A DNA stretch of 64,000 bases from Bathymodiolus brooksi. Lineage: Eukaryota; Mollusca; Bivalvia; Mytilida; Modiolidae. Both the position numbers and the translations under genes were made by a program. The notes beneath the pieces are model-generated. The model saw nothing but the letters and a program-made list of their open reading frames with translations. It was not told the origin of the DNA and ran no database searches. Positions within the stretch are counted from its first letter, which is position 1. Every line of letters begins with the position of its first letter. This document shows positions 36,964 through 47,780 of the stretch, in pieces. The stretch lies in contig OY804579.1 in NCBI GenBank assembly GCA_963680875.1, positions 84,061,095 to 84,125,094 on the forward strand, given 5' to 3'.

Positions 36964-37811
36964 CGCCGGTTCCTCAATTCATATGAAGATTGACAGTAGT
37001 TTTCTTATTTGATTTACAAAAAGTACTGATCTCAAAACAAAATAATCTAGCTATTTGTAGACAATAAAAACATAATATATTGCACTATTTAAATCTATGT
37101 TTGGCATGACAACATTTTGACGTTACCTGTGATGCCATAACCAACCAAAGTAAGATAGGTTTATATTTCATACGATTTGTCCGTGTATCAAATATATATA
37201 TACTTGTACATGTATGATATATCAAAATGTACCAATAACAGATGAGTAACACCAGTATATATCTCCAATAACAGGTTGTGTAATTAAGAAATAATTGAAT
37301 CATGATCTGTGTATCACCTTTCTTATTCTGAATACGTCATATGTTGTTTACCTGGCAATGTCATGGTGTAGAATGGTAACGGACTACTCTGTTTTTTTTC
37401 TGCGTTTCCAGACTACTCGGGTTGAGCAACGGACTTTTTTCGTGTTAAAAAATGACCTGTCACAGAAAATGGACCACGCAGATCATAAAAAGTCGTAAGT
37501 CCTCATATTACTACATTTACGGAATGTGCGAATGAACTATGCTGAAATTTTTGGATGATTGCTTTTGGTAGGCCTCATGGTTATTTCAGCAAGTCCAACA
37601 CAAGCACGAGATACCGTCGAACCCATTAAACATCGTCCTGTTTTTCCTTCAAATAAGCATTTTATATCATTTTTTACTATTTCGTTTTCCTTTATAACAT
37701 ATCCAATACAAATGGAAACTATATAAATATATGAAAGAATAATACTTATTACATATTTAAGTTTTATTGTAAAAGCCGAGTAACGAAATTTTTGTGTTCA
37801 TGGTTTATTGC
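36964..37811. other. Non-coding; short copy of a TAGTCCG repeat
   Basis: No gene supported. 37366-37450 (GTGTAGAATGGTAACGGACT and GGGTTGAGCAACGGACTTTT) is the inverse of 47193-47245, so a dispersed repeat is present at both sites. Confidence 0.45.
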
Positions 37812-38116
37812 CAATCGTAACTACTCGGCCATTCTCGCTACCCTGCAAATAACCTCGTATGCATTAGGCGTATAAATCGCACTACTTTTCACATGTCAGT
37901 TACATGAAAGTTTGATAAAGTTATATTTTAAACAATTTTCTATATTTCAATTAAAGTTTTAATTAGTTTTGCATGATTAGATTTTACTTAGTATGTCTTC
38001 CATATTGGATTTTCGTGGACTATTTTTGTTTGTGCGGCTTAACTAAGCTTAACTTCCGGCAAACAATTTAAGAAGAATTTCTACTATGTACGTTCGAGGT
38101 TATTTGCAGGGTAGCG
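37812..38116 (-). mobile_element. MITE family M, copy 2, inverted and end-truncated
   Basis: The left end matches the family terminal repeat exactly (CAATCGTAACTACTCGGCCA). The interior is the inverse of copy 1 (for example GGTTATTTGCAGGGTAGCG at the right matches the inner part of the terminal repeat). The outer 20 or so bases of the right terminal repeat are missing, and no target duplication remains. With copy 1 it forms a large inverted repeat across 36029-38116. Confidence 0.8.
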
Positions 38117-38666
38117 TATAGGATTAACAACTTAAAATTCATAATCTAAACGATTTTAGCTGTTGTAATCACTCTTTTTCGTCAAGCTCCAGATCTGAAG
38201 CATGTTATGTTTCAAATTGTCTAGTTGATGACATAAAAAAAATACAGTATCGGTCATGATTAATTTTCCTGGTCGAGTACAGTATATAGGGATTATGGAC
38301 CTGTGCCTATTGTAAAGTTTGCATATATTTCTTACATGAATCTTGACAGTAACGTCGCGTACTATCATTGCTGCTTGTGATTGAAACATTTGAACCTTAT
38401 TTTTCTGTGTGCAAGAAACCAGCTATCCCAATGAAGATAAGATAGTTTTTTTAAGTTGAGATATTTATCTCAACTTTTTAGTCACCACACGTATCAACAA
38501 TTCCCCAATGGTCACCTCTTTGAAATCATTTTTTAAACTTATTTGTTGCCGTCGTTCCCTCCAACCCAATTACTCACTACAAATTACTGTTCTGATGCAG
38601 ATAATATAATTCGTTTAGCTGTAACACAAAATTATACCAGGATACTGTAAAAGTAACTTCCTCACT

Positions 38667-38990
38667 GAAATCAAAATCGGTAACGAAAGAACCTTAATCT
38701 GTTTAATCAGTGTTGATACACGAAATCACAATTGGTAACGAAAGAACCTTAATCTGTTTAATCAGTGTTGATACACGAAATCACAATTGGTAACGAAAGA
38801 ACCTTAATCTGTTTAATCAGTGTTGATACACGAAATCACAATTGGTAACGAAAGAACCTTAATCTGTTTAATCAGTGTTGATACACGAAATCACAATTGG
38901 TAACGAAAGAACCTTAATCTGTTTAATCAGTGTTGATACACGAAATCACAATTGGTAACGAAAGAACCTTTATTTTTTAATCAGTGTCGA
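38667..38990. repeat. 55-bp tandem repeat, about 5.7 copies
   Basis: The unit includes GGTAACGAAAGAACCTTAAT, CTGTTTAATCAGTGTTGATA and CACGAAATCACAATT. GGTAACGAAAGAACCTT occurs at about 38679, 38734, 38789, 38844, 38899 and 38954, i.e. exactly every 55 bp. Internal copies look identical, so the array is young or homogenised. Confidence 0.9.
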
Positions 38991-39738
38991 TTTGAAATAA
39001 TCAGTTTCCGTTGTCAATGTGAAAGGAGAGATTTGGCGGATGAATTTTACATCAGACTGTGTTGACAGGGTCAAGAATGTCATGTTTATGTTTGTGGAGA
39101 TTCAAATTATTAACGATATACAGTTAATCAAATTTGAAACCATGTATTTAAATGTATTATGTTACCTTGGGAAGAAATGTACATGTATATGTTTTCAATG
39201 GCATGTTGAATTACTATAAGACATCACATTTCCAGTCCATATTTCATGTTTTATAAATACATGTGTATGCTGATTTTCTATTTTTATACACACAGAAAAG
39301 AGAGTTAAAAACTGGGCCTAAATGGACTTTAGAGGGTGAATTTTTAAATGGGTCTGTACTACAGTTTTCAGTCCCCAAGCTGAAAATCTGGAAAATATCT
39401 CAACTTATGAGTACCATCAGTACTTTGATTTTATTGGGAAGGCAAAACTGATCGTCGTCGGGACCTCTAATTTTGATATAAGATTTGAGAAGCACGTTTC
39501 TGAACCATTAACTCATCAAAGTATAGATCTCAATTTGAAACTGTGGTGGATATGGGAATTCATATGACGACCTGAATCATAGGCGGCGGAACGAAATTTA
39601 AGTGAGGGGGCAAGATTCTGAGGAAAAACCAAAAAAAAAAGAAAAAAAAAAGTCTTTCAGCAAATTTACCAGGTAATTGCAAAATTTGCCCCAAAATCTG
39701 GGGGGGACCATATTGTTGCCGGCGGGTGTGATGGAAAT
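38991..39738. other. Non-coding flank of the LTR retrotransposon
   Basis: No convincing gene. 39575-39735 has a repeat-like look (ATAGGCGGCGGAACG start, poly-A interruptions, GGGGGGGACC). The retrotransposon follows directly. Confidence 0.4.
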
Positions 39739-40330
39739 TGTAGTGAAATGAAATGAACACTTTACTGAAAGCGCTATTTTTCCATTACGTCAATGTTGTA
39801 TTTATAAAGTTGGAAATCCCATTGTAGAATTCTCGGGTGTTTTCATAGAAGTAATCGATTAATTAGAGGATCCCGAGTAAATTTTAGAGTATATAAGGCG
39901 GTCAAAATGCCGCGGATGGAGGCATTCGTTTTGTGTCACTTGAAAAGTAAACGTCGAAAAGATAAGCAAGATTAAATAGGTATATTGAGCTGAACCGAGC
40001 TAAAACAAGACATCAGAGTTTAAAGAATAGCAGACGTGACTGATTTAAGTCTTGCCTGTTATTCTGATAAAACGATTGATCGTTGAATAGCTCAAAGCGA
40101 GCCCACATTCTATTTATAGTTATAGTTGTAGTTTACTGAGCAAAATTGAGATATACAATTTTCTACCATTTTAAAATAATACAATTAATTTGGATAGGCT
40201 CTTCATTTTACACAATAAATCTCGAACCCTAAGAATTAACTTAGGTACGAACCCTTTCTTACAGTTTATTTTCCTATTTATTTTAATCTACTTTAACATA
40301 TCATTTTCAATAGATACCTGGCCTGTTACA
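39739..40330 (+). repeat. 5' LTR (592 bp)
   Basis: It starts TGTAGTGAAATGAAATGAAC and ends GGCCTGTTACA (TG...CA). It aligns without gaps to 45931-46522; I count nine substitutions, about 98.5% identity. A TATA box (TATATAAGG) lies at 39890 and a polyadenylation signal AATAAA at 40214, in the usual U3-R order. Confidence 0.95.
39890..39898 (+). promoter_or_regulatory. LTR TATA box
   Basis: TATATAAGG in the 5' LTR, about 150 bp from its start, with an identical copy in the 3' LTR near 46082. It is the likely RNA polymerase II core promoter of the element. Confidence 0.6.
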
Positions 40331-40334
40331 AAAT

Positions 40335-40345
40335 TGGTGGCAGCG
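40335..40345 (+). other. Primer-binding site (tRNA-Leu type)
   Basis: TGGTGGCAGCG starts five bases after the 5' LTR. It is complementary to the 3' end of a metazoan tRNA-Leu (acceptor ...CGCTGCCA plus CCA) as I recall it, an 11-nt match. Position and the TGG start are as expected for a minus-strand primer site. Confidence 0.75.
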
Positions 40346-40439
40346 TTGCGGGATTCGAGTAGTGTAAATAAATTGTTTAAATTGTAAATACGTTTTTTGT
40401 TTGATTGTTTGATTATTTGTTGTACTTTAAACTTGCAAT

Positions 40440-42349
40440 ATGGCAGATTATGATGAAGAGTTATCTGAAATAGAATCAGAGGTTGACCGTCTCACAAGAC
40501 AAGTGAGCGGGTACGAACGGGTTGGTCAGTCAACACCAAAATATATGGCGACTGGCGAGCGTCAGTCGGTAGGTTTCCCGGTCGATTCAGGTTTCGCAAC
40601 CGCACGACAATCAAGGGAAAGAGCTAGTACTCAAAGAGAAAGTACAGAAGTGGATAGAATAGAGGTTGAAATTGAGAAACTGAGAGAACAATTAAGGCAA
40701 AATGAAGAGCTCAGAAGTATGCAGGAAAGTGCATATAGAGAAAGAGAGCCGATAGTCCCGCGATTCGATTTAAGGAACCGTTATATGACAATTATGTTCC
40801 TCCGGGTGTTACAGTGAGACAAAAATCAGATCAAACTAAGAAATCGGCACAACCGGCTGCTGCTAAAGCCTCAAATACTGCACGTGTAAAAGCTGCAACC
40901 TATGATGGTACATCATCATGGTTAGATTATAAGTCTCACTTTGATGCTTGCTCTCGTATAAATCAATGGTCAGAAAATGAAAAGGGGTTATATCTGGCTG
41001 TGGCTTTGCGTGGACAAGTCCAGGACATATTAGGAGATTTGCCTATAGATAAGAAACAAGACTATAAATCTCTTGTGAAAGCACTCGAAGAACGTTTTGC
41101 CCCACCTAATCAAACTGAGCTGTACAGAGTTCAGCTCACTGAGCGACGACAAAAACCAGCAGAAAGCCTACCTGAACTTGGTCAGGCAATTAGAAGATTA
41201 GTAAATCTGGCTTACCCTACAGTACCAGAGAATGTACGTGAAACGCTTGCAAAGCAGCATTTTATAGAGGCTCTAGCCGACTCAGAAATGAGGATACGCA
41301 TTAAGCAGTCACGTCCCCAAAATTTAAATGATGCTATTCGACTGGCTGTCGAATTGGAGACTTTTAATAGAGCTGAACGAAGAGTGACGGAAGGCCGCTC
41401 ATATTTACGTACAACTGCAGCAGACAGTACTGCTGGCAAGGTATCTGATAAAACAAAAGATCAGACAGACATGATGAAATTAATGACTGATATGCAAAAA
41501 AGACTATCAGATTTACAAAGAGATGTCAACCAGCTTAAGAACGAAAAATTCAATCCACGCAAATTTGATAATACACCAAGATTTAATTATGGACGTGGTC
41601 AAGCTTACGGACAGAATTATGGTCGTGGACATGGGTATAGACAAAACTTTGGTCGTGGTCAAGATAATAGACAAAACGGGTACAGAGTGAATCCTCAGAA
41701 GGAGAATTCACAAACTGATAAGAAAAGTGAGAATGTTGGACGTGGTCGTGGAAGAGCAAGACCACTTAGGAGCGAAGTGACAACAAATCAAAGTAGTATA
41801 CAGGGTAGTATTGGAGTGTCATCTGCCCCTCAAGAGGCAGGTATGTACGTAGAGGCTGATATTCATCAAGTCAAATGCAAGTTGTTAGTAGACACAGGAG
41901 CAACTGTGTCTATAGTATCAAACGATATATATCAAAAGATACCTGATGTAGCTAGCCCAACCCTGGCTAGCACAAATCAAGAAGATTTGACTGCTAGAGG
42001 CGACAAATTAAAGATTTTAGGTCGTGGTAATTTTCTGATGAGACTTGATGATACAAAAGATATGGTAGTGCAGGCATTAGTTGCACAAATCACAGTAGAC
42101 GGAATAATAGGTTTGGATTGCTTGAGATCAAATGCTGGTTTAATAGATTTACAGAATAGTATGTTAGAGGTAGATGGGAGGCGAGTAAGTCTCAAGTATG
42201 CGAGAAAACTAGGTTGTTTTCGGGTTGTTGCACATGACAAAGTTGTCATGCCTGCTCAGAGTGAAATGATAAGAGGAGCAGTAGATGATTCAGCGAATAA
42301 GCTAACATATGAAACCGATATGTTAGTAGAAGCAAACGAAACATGTTGA
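40440..42349 (+). pseudogene. Gag-protease polyprotein, one frameshift
   Basis: Starts at the ATG at 40440 (MADYDEELSEIESEVDRL). The N-terminus is acidic with heptad-like coiled-coil text (EVEIEKLREQLRQNEEL). The frame shifts by -1 near 40770; reading resumes in the other frame, whose open stretch ends with a stop at 42347. Next come a capsid-like region (YDGTSSWLDYKSHFDACSRI; ALRGQVQDIL) and a glycine/arginine-rich nucleocapsid-like region with repeats such as NYGRGQAYGQNYGRGHGY at about 41590-41760, and no CCHC zinc knuckle. The aspartic protease has its active site LLVDTGATVSIV at about 41884. The slippery-site quality at the frameshift is poor, so I favour mutation over programmed shifting. 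Confidence 0.85.
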
Positions 42350-44073
42350 AAAAGGATAAAGCGCTTGTAGGCCGTTCACTAGTTCAAGCTAGTAAGCATG
42401 TCTTTGTTAGAGTTATGAATCCGTCAGCGGACACTCAAATTATTTATCCGGGAACTATTGTGGCACAGGTCAGTCCTGTTCAAGAGGTTGTTAATCCCAA
42501 CAGTAAAATTAATGAAGAAGGAGAATTGAGAACAGATTTAATTAATCTACTGGAACGCTCCAAAGAACATTTAACACCCAAGCAAAGTTCAGAAGTTAAG
42601 CGTTTACTAAAAGAATATGAAGGGTTGTTTGCAGCTTCAGATAGCGATTATGGAAGGATAAACGTAGTAAAGCATAAAATTGCTACAGGGTCTGCACATC
42701 CAATAAAACAACCACCTCGTAGACTCCCAGATGTCTTAGCAAAGGAAGTGGACAGACAAGTAAAAGGAATGTTGAACAATGAAGTAATTACTCCACCCTC
42801 AAGCCCTTGGTCATCGCCTGTTGTCTTGGTGAGAAAGAAGGATGGAACGACCCGCTTCTGTGTAGACTACAGACGTTTGAATGCGGTAACCATCAATGAT
42901 GCCTACCCATTACCACGCATTGATGACTCATTTGATCATTTATCCGGTAGCTGCTGGTTTTCGACACTCGACCTATGTTCGGGGTACTGGCAGGTGGAAT
43001 GTGAGGGTAGTGATAGACACAAAACCGTTTTTGCGACAAGGTCTGGACTTTATGAATTTCGGATCATGCCATTTGGACTAAAAGGAGCTCCAGCAACATT
43101 TGAGAGATTGATGGAAACAGTACTAGCAGGGTTGCAATGGGACATATGTCTGATTTATCTGGATGATGTTATTGTGTTAGGACGCTCATTTGAAGACATG
43201 GTAACAAACCTTAGAAAGGTTTACGATCGGCTGCTAGCCGCTGGACTTAAATTAAAAGCAAAGAAATGTCATCTCTTTTGTAAGAAAGTTGTTTATTTGG
43301 GACATGTAATATCGGAAGCAGGAATAGCTACCGATCCAGAAAAAACAAAAATTATAGACTCATGGCCAGTACTAACGAATGTCAAAGAATTACGGTCATT
43401 TATGGGATTCTGTGGGTATAATAGAAAATTCATGCAAAACTTCTCAAAACTAGCGAAATGCTTGCACAAACTCACAGAGAAAGGGCGAAAATTTGAATGG
43501 ACAAATGAATGTCAGTCAGCATTTGAAGAACTCAAAAATCGACTGGTATCATCGCCGATTCTGGCTCATCCAGATTTTTCGAAGAAATTTATACTTGACG
43601 CTGATGCAAGTAATGAAGCCATTGGAGCTGTCCTGTCTCAGGAAATTGATGGAAAAGAGAGACCCATCGCGTTTGCTAGTCGAACTTTGACAAAACCGGA
43701 ACGACGCTACTGTGTAACACGAAAGGAGTTACTAGCGGTAGTTTTCTTTGTGAAACATTTTAAGCATTACTTATATGGAAAACAATTTATCGTGCGAACA
43801 GATCATGGCTCACTCAGGTGGCTTTTAAACTTTAAAAATCCCGAAGGACAACTGGCAAGGTGGCTTCAAGTACTCAGCTCCTATGATATGACGATTGTAC
43901 ATCGTCCAGGTAGACAGCATCGAAATGCCGATGCGCTCAGTCGCATCCCATGTAGACAATGTGGATTTGATCCAAATTGGGAAAATACAGAAAATCTGGC
44001 ACAACATGCTAGAAACATACAGGAACGAGAAACCCAGGAATTAGATGAGAAGGAAGTATCTATCAAAATCTGA
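42343..44073 (+). CDS. Reverse transcriptase - RNase H segment of the polyprotein
   Basis: 576 codons. RT motifs in order: RFCVDYRRLN (about residue 175), FSTLDLCSGYWQVE with the first catalytic Asp (about 209), FGLKGAPATFERLM, LIYLDDVIV with the catalytic YLDD (about 271-274), and LKAKKCHLF. RNase H follows with ILDADASNEAIGAVLS (about 417), the KELLAVVFF Glu, RTDHGSLRWLL (about 484) and HRNADALSR (about 527). All key acidic residues are present. The frame is -1 relative to Gag-Pro, and the shift lies near 42340. The ATG at 42343 is probably not a true start but the first Met after the shift. The 3' end overlaps the integrase frame by 29 nt. Confidence 0.93.
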   Translation: MLKKDKALVGRSLVQASKHVFVRVMNPSADTQIIYPGTIVAQVSPVQEVVNPNSKINEEGELRTDLINLLERSKEHLTPKQSSEVKRLLKEYEGLFAASDSDYGRINVVKHKIATGSAHPIKQPPRRLPDVLAKEVDRQVKGMLNNEVITPPSSPWSSPVVLVRKKDGTTRFCVDYRRLNAVTINDAYPLPRIDDSFDHLSGSCWFSTLDLCSGYWQVECEGSDRHKTVFATRSGLYEFRIMPFGLKGAPATFERLMETVLAGLQWDICLIYLDDVIVLGRSFEDMVTNLRKVYDRLLAAGLKLKAKKCHLFCKKVVYLGHVISEAGIATDPEKTKIIDSWPVLTNVKELRSFMGFCGYNRKFMQNFSKLAKCLHKLTEKGRKFEWTNECQSAFEELKNRLVSSPILAHPDFSKKFILDADASNEAIGAVLSQEIDGKERPIAFASRTLTKPERRYCVTRKELLAVVFFVKHFKHYLYGKQFIVRTDHGSLRWLLNFKNPEGQLARWLQVLSSYDMTIVHRPGRQHRNADALSRIPCRQCGFDPNWENTENLAQHARNIQERETQELDEKEVSIKI

Positions 44074-45532
44074 TAAAGATTTAACGCTGATCAGAAAATG
44101 GGTTGAGAAAGGAGAAAAACCAGAATTGAAGGAAATTACAGGAGAGTCAATAACAGTGAAGTCAATGTGGGCTCAATTTGACCAACTTACCATCATAGAT
44201 GATGTACTTGTTAGGCGATTAGAAGGACTAAAAACAAACCTACAAGTTCTTGTACCTATGACAGAAAGAAGGACTATACTGTCACACTATCATGATAATC
44301 GAACATCTGCACATCTTGGGTTGCGAAAAACTCTAGCCAAAATTAGACAGGGGTATTATTGGCCAGGTTTGCAAAAGGATGTAAAGTTATATGTAGCAGG
44401 TTGTTCGTTCTGCTCACAAAAGAAGCCTCCAAATAAGAAGAGAGCTCCTATGCAAATAGTCGAAACTGGGTTCCCAATGGAACGCATAGCTATGGACATT
44501 CTTTGTGAATTACCACAAACAAGTGGAGGAAATAAGCATATTTTAGTTATCAGTGATTACTATACTAAATGGACAGAATGTTTTGCAATGTCTAACATGG
44601 AGGCAAAAACAGTGGCAAAACTTTTAGTTGAAGAGGTTATAGTTAGATTTGGGACTCCATTTGTGATTCATACGGATCAGGGGGTACAGTTCGAAAGCGT
44701 CTTGTTTCAGGAGATGTGTAGATTACTGCAAATACAGAAAACTCGGACTACTTCCTACCATCCTCAGTCAGATGGAATGGTCGAGCGGAATAATAGAACA
44801 ATACTTACGATGTTGTCCGCATTTGTCAATGAACATCAAAACGATTGGGATGAACACCTCCCTTACATTTCAATGGCTTATAGAGCCGCAGAGCATGAAG
44901 CAACGGGAAACACTCCGAATTATATGATGTTGGGAAGAGAGGTTACAACCCCGCTGGATATTCAAAATTGCATGCCACGTAGCATTGCACATATTCCTCA
45001 AAATCGTTGGGCATGGATACTCAAGGACAGAATGGAAGAAATTCATAAACATGTCAGGGAAAATGTTAAAGGTGCCATGCACCGACAGAAGAAATATTAT
45101 GACCAGAAACTATCTTGGCAAAGTTTTCAGCCAGGCGATCAAGTATTTGTTTTCTTTCCAAATGTTAAACCAGGGTTAACAACCAAGCTAGCATACTTGT
45201 GGAGAGGACCCTTCAAAGTGATAGCAAAAATCACAGATGTCACTTACAAAATTAACTGTGGTCGAAAAGGTAAACCACAAGTAATACATGTGGATAGGAT
45301 AAGAAAGAAATATCCATAAAATCTTCCAGGAGAAGAAAGTGAGCAGATTGAGTCTTACGAGGAAACAGTGGCAAACGATGACTTACCAAATGAAAGTATA
45401 AAGACAGACAAAGCCATGGAGTTTGACTCCAACAAGGAAATCTTAGACAATGTAGGGGTAGATAGCGAGGTTCAAAAGTCAGGTAGACAAAAACGAAAAC
45501 CCGGTTGGTTAGCGGATTACGAAACATATTAA
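44045..45532 (+). pseudogene. Integrase segment with one in-frame stop
   Basis: The frame is +1 relative to RT. The N-terminal zinc-binding HHCC is visible as HYHDNRTSAHLG (about residues 79-90) and CSFCSQKK (about 119-124). The catalytic core has D in AMDILCE (about 150), D in IHTDQGVQFE (about 209) and E in SDGMVERNNRTI (about 248), the D,D-35,E arrangement. The C-terminal GPY/F-type region is YLWRGPFKVIAKI. A TAA at 45317-45319 stops it after KKYP. The same frame then stays open for 70 codons to 45532 and ends in SGRQKRKPGWLADYETY, a tail typical of this integrase family, so the stop looks like a recent mutation. Confidence 0.9.
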
Positions 45533-45930
45533 ACAGATATGTTTTTTTTTTGTTTTTTTTTTATGTCCGTCGGATGGGGACGTTAAATCCGAGGTCCCGT
45601 GTGCAGGAACTGCCACAACCTGTCCACGTTAAAGATCCCTCCTGCAGAGTTCGCTAAGAGTAGGCTCCTTGGGGCCGCTGCAGAGGCAAAATTTGTTAGG
45701 GAACACAAAATTTATTCTTTTGGCCGTGGCACTCAAAATTGCAGACGTTAGTAGGTACATTGTTGCTTAGGTTACTTTTTGTCAAAATAGGTTTAGGTGT
45801 TAGGGTCAAAGTTAATATTAGTTGGATCATTGATAAAAGTTAGGGTATAAGGATAATTTAATTTGGTTAAGAAAACAATGCTCGTACATGAGGAAAGCGA
45901 GGACGCTTTTTGTTCGGAGGCGTGGGTAAA
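45533..45930 (+). other. Untranslated region between integrase and 3' LTR
   Basis: About 400 bp without coding capacity. 45540-45680 (T-run, GTCCGTCGGATGGGGACG, CACGTTAAAGATCCCTCCTG) resembles a dispersed molluscan repeat piece and may be a small insertion. The segment just before the 3' LTR (GGAGGCGTGGGTAAA) is purine-rich and is the likely polypurine tract. Confidence 0.55.
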
Positions 45931-46522
45931 TGTAGTGAAATGAAATGAACACTTTACTGAAAGCGCTATTTTTCCATTACGTCAATGTTGTATTTATAAA
46001 GTTGGAAATCCCATTGTAGAATTCTCGGGTGTTTACATAGAAGTAATCGATTAATTAGAGGATCCCGAGTAAATTTTAGAGTATATAAGGCGGTCAAAAT
46101 GCCGCGGATGGAGGCATTCGTTTTGTGTCACTTGAAAAGTAAACGTCGAAAAGATAAGCAAGATTAAATAGGTATATTGAGCTGAACCGAGCTAAAACAA
46201 GACATCAGAGTTTAAAGAATAGCAGAAGTGACTGATTTAAGTCTTGCCTGTTATTCTGATAAAACGATTGATCGTTGAATAGCTCAAAGCGAGCCAACAT
46301 TCTATTTATAGTTATAGTTGTAGTTTACTGAGCAAATTTGAGATATAAAATTGTCTACCATTTTAAAATAATACAATTAATTTGGATAGGCTCTTCATTT
46401 TACACAATAAATCTCGAACCTTAAGAATTAACTTAGGTACGAACCCTTTCTTACAGTTTATTTTCCTATTTATTTTAATCTACTTTAACATATCATTTTC
46501 AATAGATACCCGGCCCGTTACA
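45931..46522 (+). repeat. 3' LTR (592 bp)
   Basis: It starts TGTAGTGAAATGAAATGAAC and ends GGCCCGTTACA. It has the same length as the 5' LTR. The substitutions I see are scattered, and several cluster near the 3' part (GCAAAATTGAG versus GCAAATTTGAG, CCTGG versus CCCGG). It supplies the polyadenylation signal AATAAA at about 46407. Confidence 0.95.
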
Positions 46523-47619
46523 AAATCACTTACATTTTTCGAGTCCTATCGTGCTATTTCCAATTACATATAAACCTTAATCTGACAAAATAAAGGAAAA
46601 AATAAACGTGGTTGAAAATTCGTAAGTGGCCGTCAATGCAATGAGAAGAATAACACAGATGTAGGGTCATTATATGTTATCATGAAAGTTATGTATAAAA
46701 AATATACCAAGATTGTTGTATCGATATAAATAATTTTGCTACTTTGGGTAGTGAACACATGTAGTCCTTTGCTGAAAAACACAATAGTCCGGTGCCAGCA
46801 ACACAGATAGTCCCGTGCCACTGAAAGCGCTGGATAACTGTTATTTTAACGTTAATTTGCACAAATATATAGACTTGCACGAATTGGAAAGGTTTTATGG
46901 TCTACCTTGAACCAATTAAGACAAACATTATAACAAAAAAAGGACAGCTTACTTACAATATGCTTCGATGCAATGTCTTTATTAGCCAAATCGGTATTTT
47001 TACCTCAGGGTCACAAGTTTGTGTAGACGATCTTGAAAATAGCAGACCACTTTCACTAGATATGAATGAATATCCGGGGACAGAAATAATTTTTGCATTC
47101 CGTGACATAAAGCTTATTTGAAATAATAAAAAAAGTATATATACTGGTTAAGGAAATGTGCGACTTACTTTCCCTCTCATTCTCTAAAAAACACGAAAAG
47201 TCCGTTGCTCAACCCGAGTAGTCCGTTACCATTCTACACCGTGAATGTTAAAAAATAGATTTAAATAGTGACGTGATTATCATTATTGTTGATGCCTAAA
47301 TCAAGGACGTAAATTATCAATCATGATACTGATTAATAAACACAACATACCGTCGGTTTTAGACGAGTGAAAATAAGACGGGAAATTGGACATGGTCTTT
47401 AAATGAGTATCATAAATGGCCGTATTTGTAGTAAATTATATCTATGTTGTGAAATCTCAAGTGTATTCAAATAGAAAAATAAAAAAGCGAGAGAAAAAAT
47501 TTAACCCATTATGTACGCGAAATTCACAGAACGTATTTCAGACGCGTAATGTGAAAGATATGGACTTTTTAATTATTGGCATACAGAACTCGTCGTTTGA
47601 ATCAGTCCTGGTTGTTTGT
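46523..47619. repeat. TAGTCC-type inverted-repeat relic, otherwise non-coding
   Basis: 46760-46820 carries three TAGTCC(T/G/C) motifs (TAGTCCTTTGCTG, TAGTCCGGTGCCAG, TAGTCCCGTGCC). 47193-47245 carries AAAAGTCCGTTGCTC and GAGTAGTCCGTTACCATTC. The inverse of the latter also occurs at 37366-37450. This suggests an old transposon with TAGTCCG-type subterminal repeats. No gene supported. Confidence 0.4.
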
Positions 47620-47780
47620 TTTGTTTGTTTGATGGCGTTTAACGCCACTTTCAACAATATTTCAGCTGTATCGTGTCGGTCAGTTTTATCGGTGGAGGAA
47701 ACGGAGGACCCGGAGAAAACATGAGATTCGAACTCACAACATCAGTATCAGATCAGTGGTGATAACGACAACGAGGATTG
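47620..47780 (-). mobile_element. SINE family A fragment
   Basis: Minus orientation. It carries GATGGCGTTTAACGCCACTT, ATTTCAGCTGTATCGTGTCG, GTTTTATCGGTGGAGGAAAC and the B-box complement (GAGATTCGAACTCACAAC). The middle of the family sequence is deleted. Confidence 0.6.

Larger units (their letters stand above)
39739..46522 (+). mobile_element. Ty3/gypsy LTR retrotransposon, 6.8 kb
   Basis: Full structure: 5' LTR, primer site, gag-pro, RT-RNase H, integrase, 3' LTR. The order RT - RNase H - integrase places it in Ty3/gypsy (Metaviridae). AAAT lies directly before the 5' LTR (39735-39738) and directly after the 3' LTR (46523-46526), a possible 4-bp target duplication. AAAT also follows the 5' LTR internally, so the duplication is not fully secure. 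No envelope-like gene follows the integrase. Three frameshifts and one stop separate the domains, so this copy is not autonomous as it stands. Confidence 0.95.

Noticed and set aside
38667..38990. CRISPR-like array
   Set aside because: The 55-bp repeat has no unique spacers and the context is eukaryotic; it is a plain minisatellite.
40760..40817. Programmed -1 frameshift in gag
   Set aside because: The sequence at the shift (T TTA AGG) does not fit the standard X XXY YYZ heptamer in the zero frame; kept open only as a check across copies.
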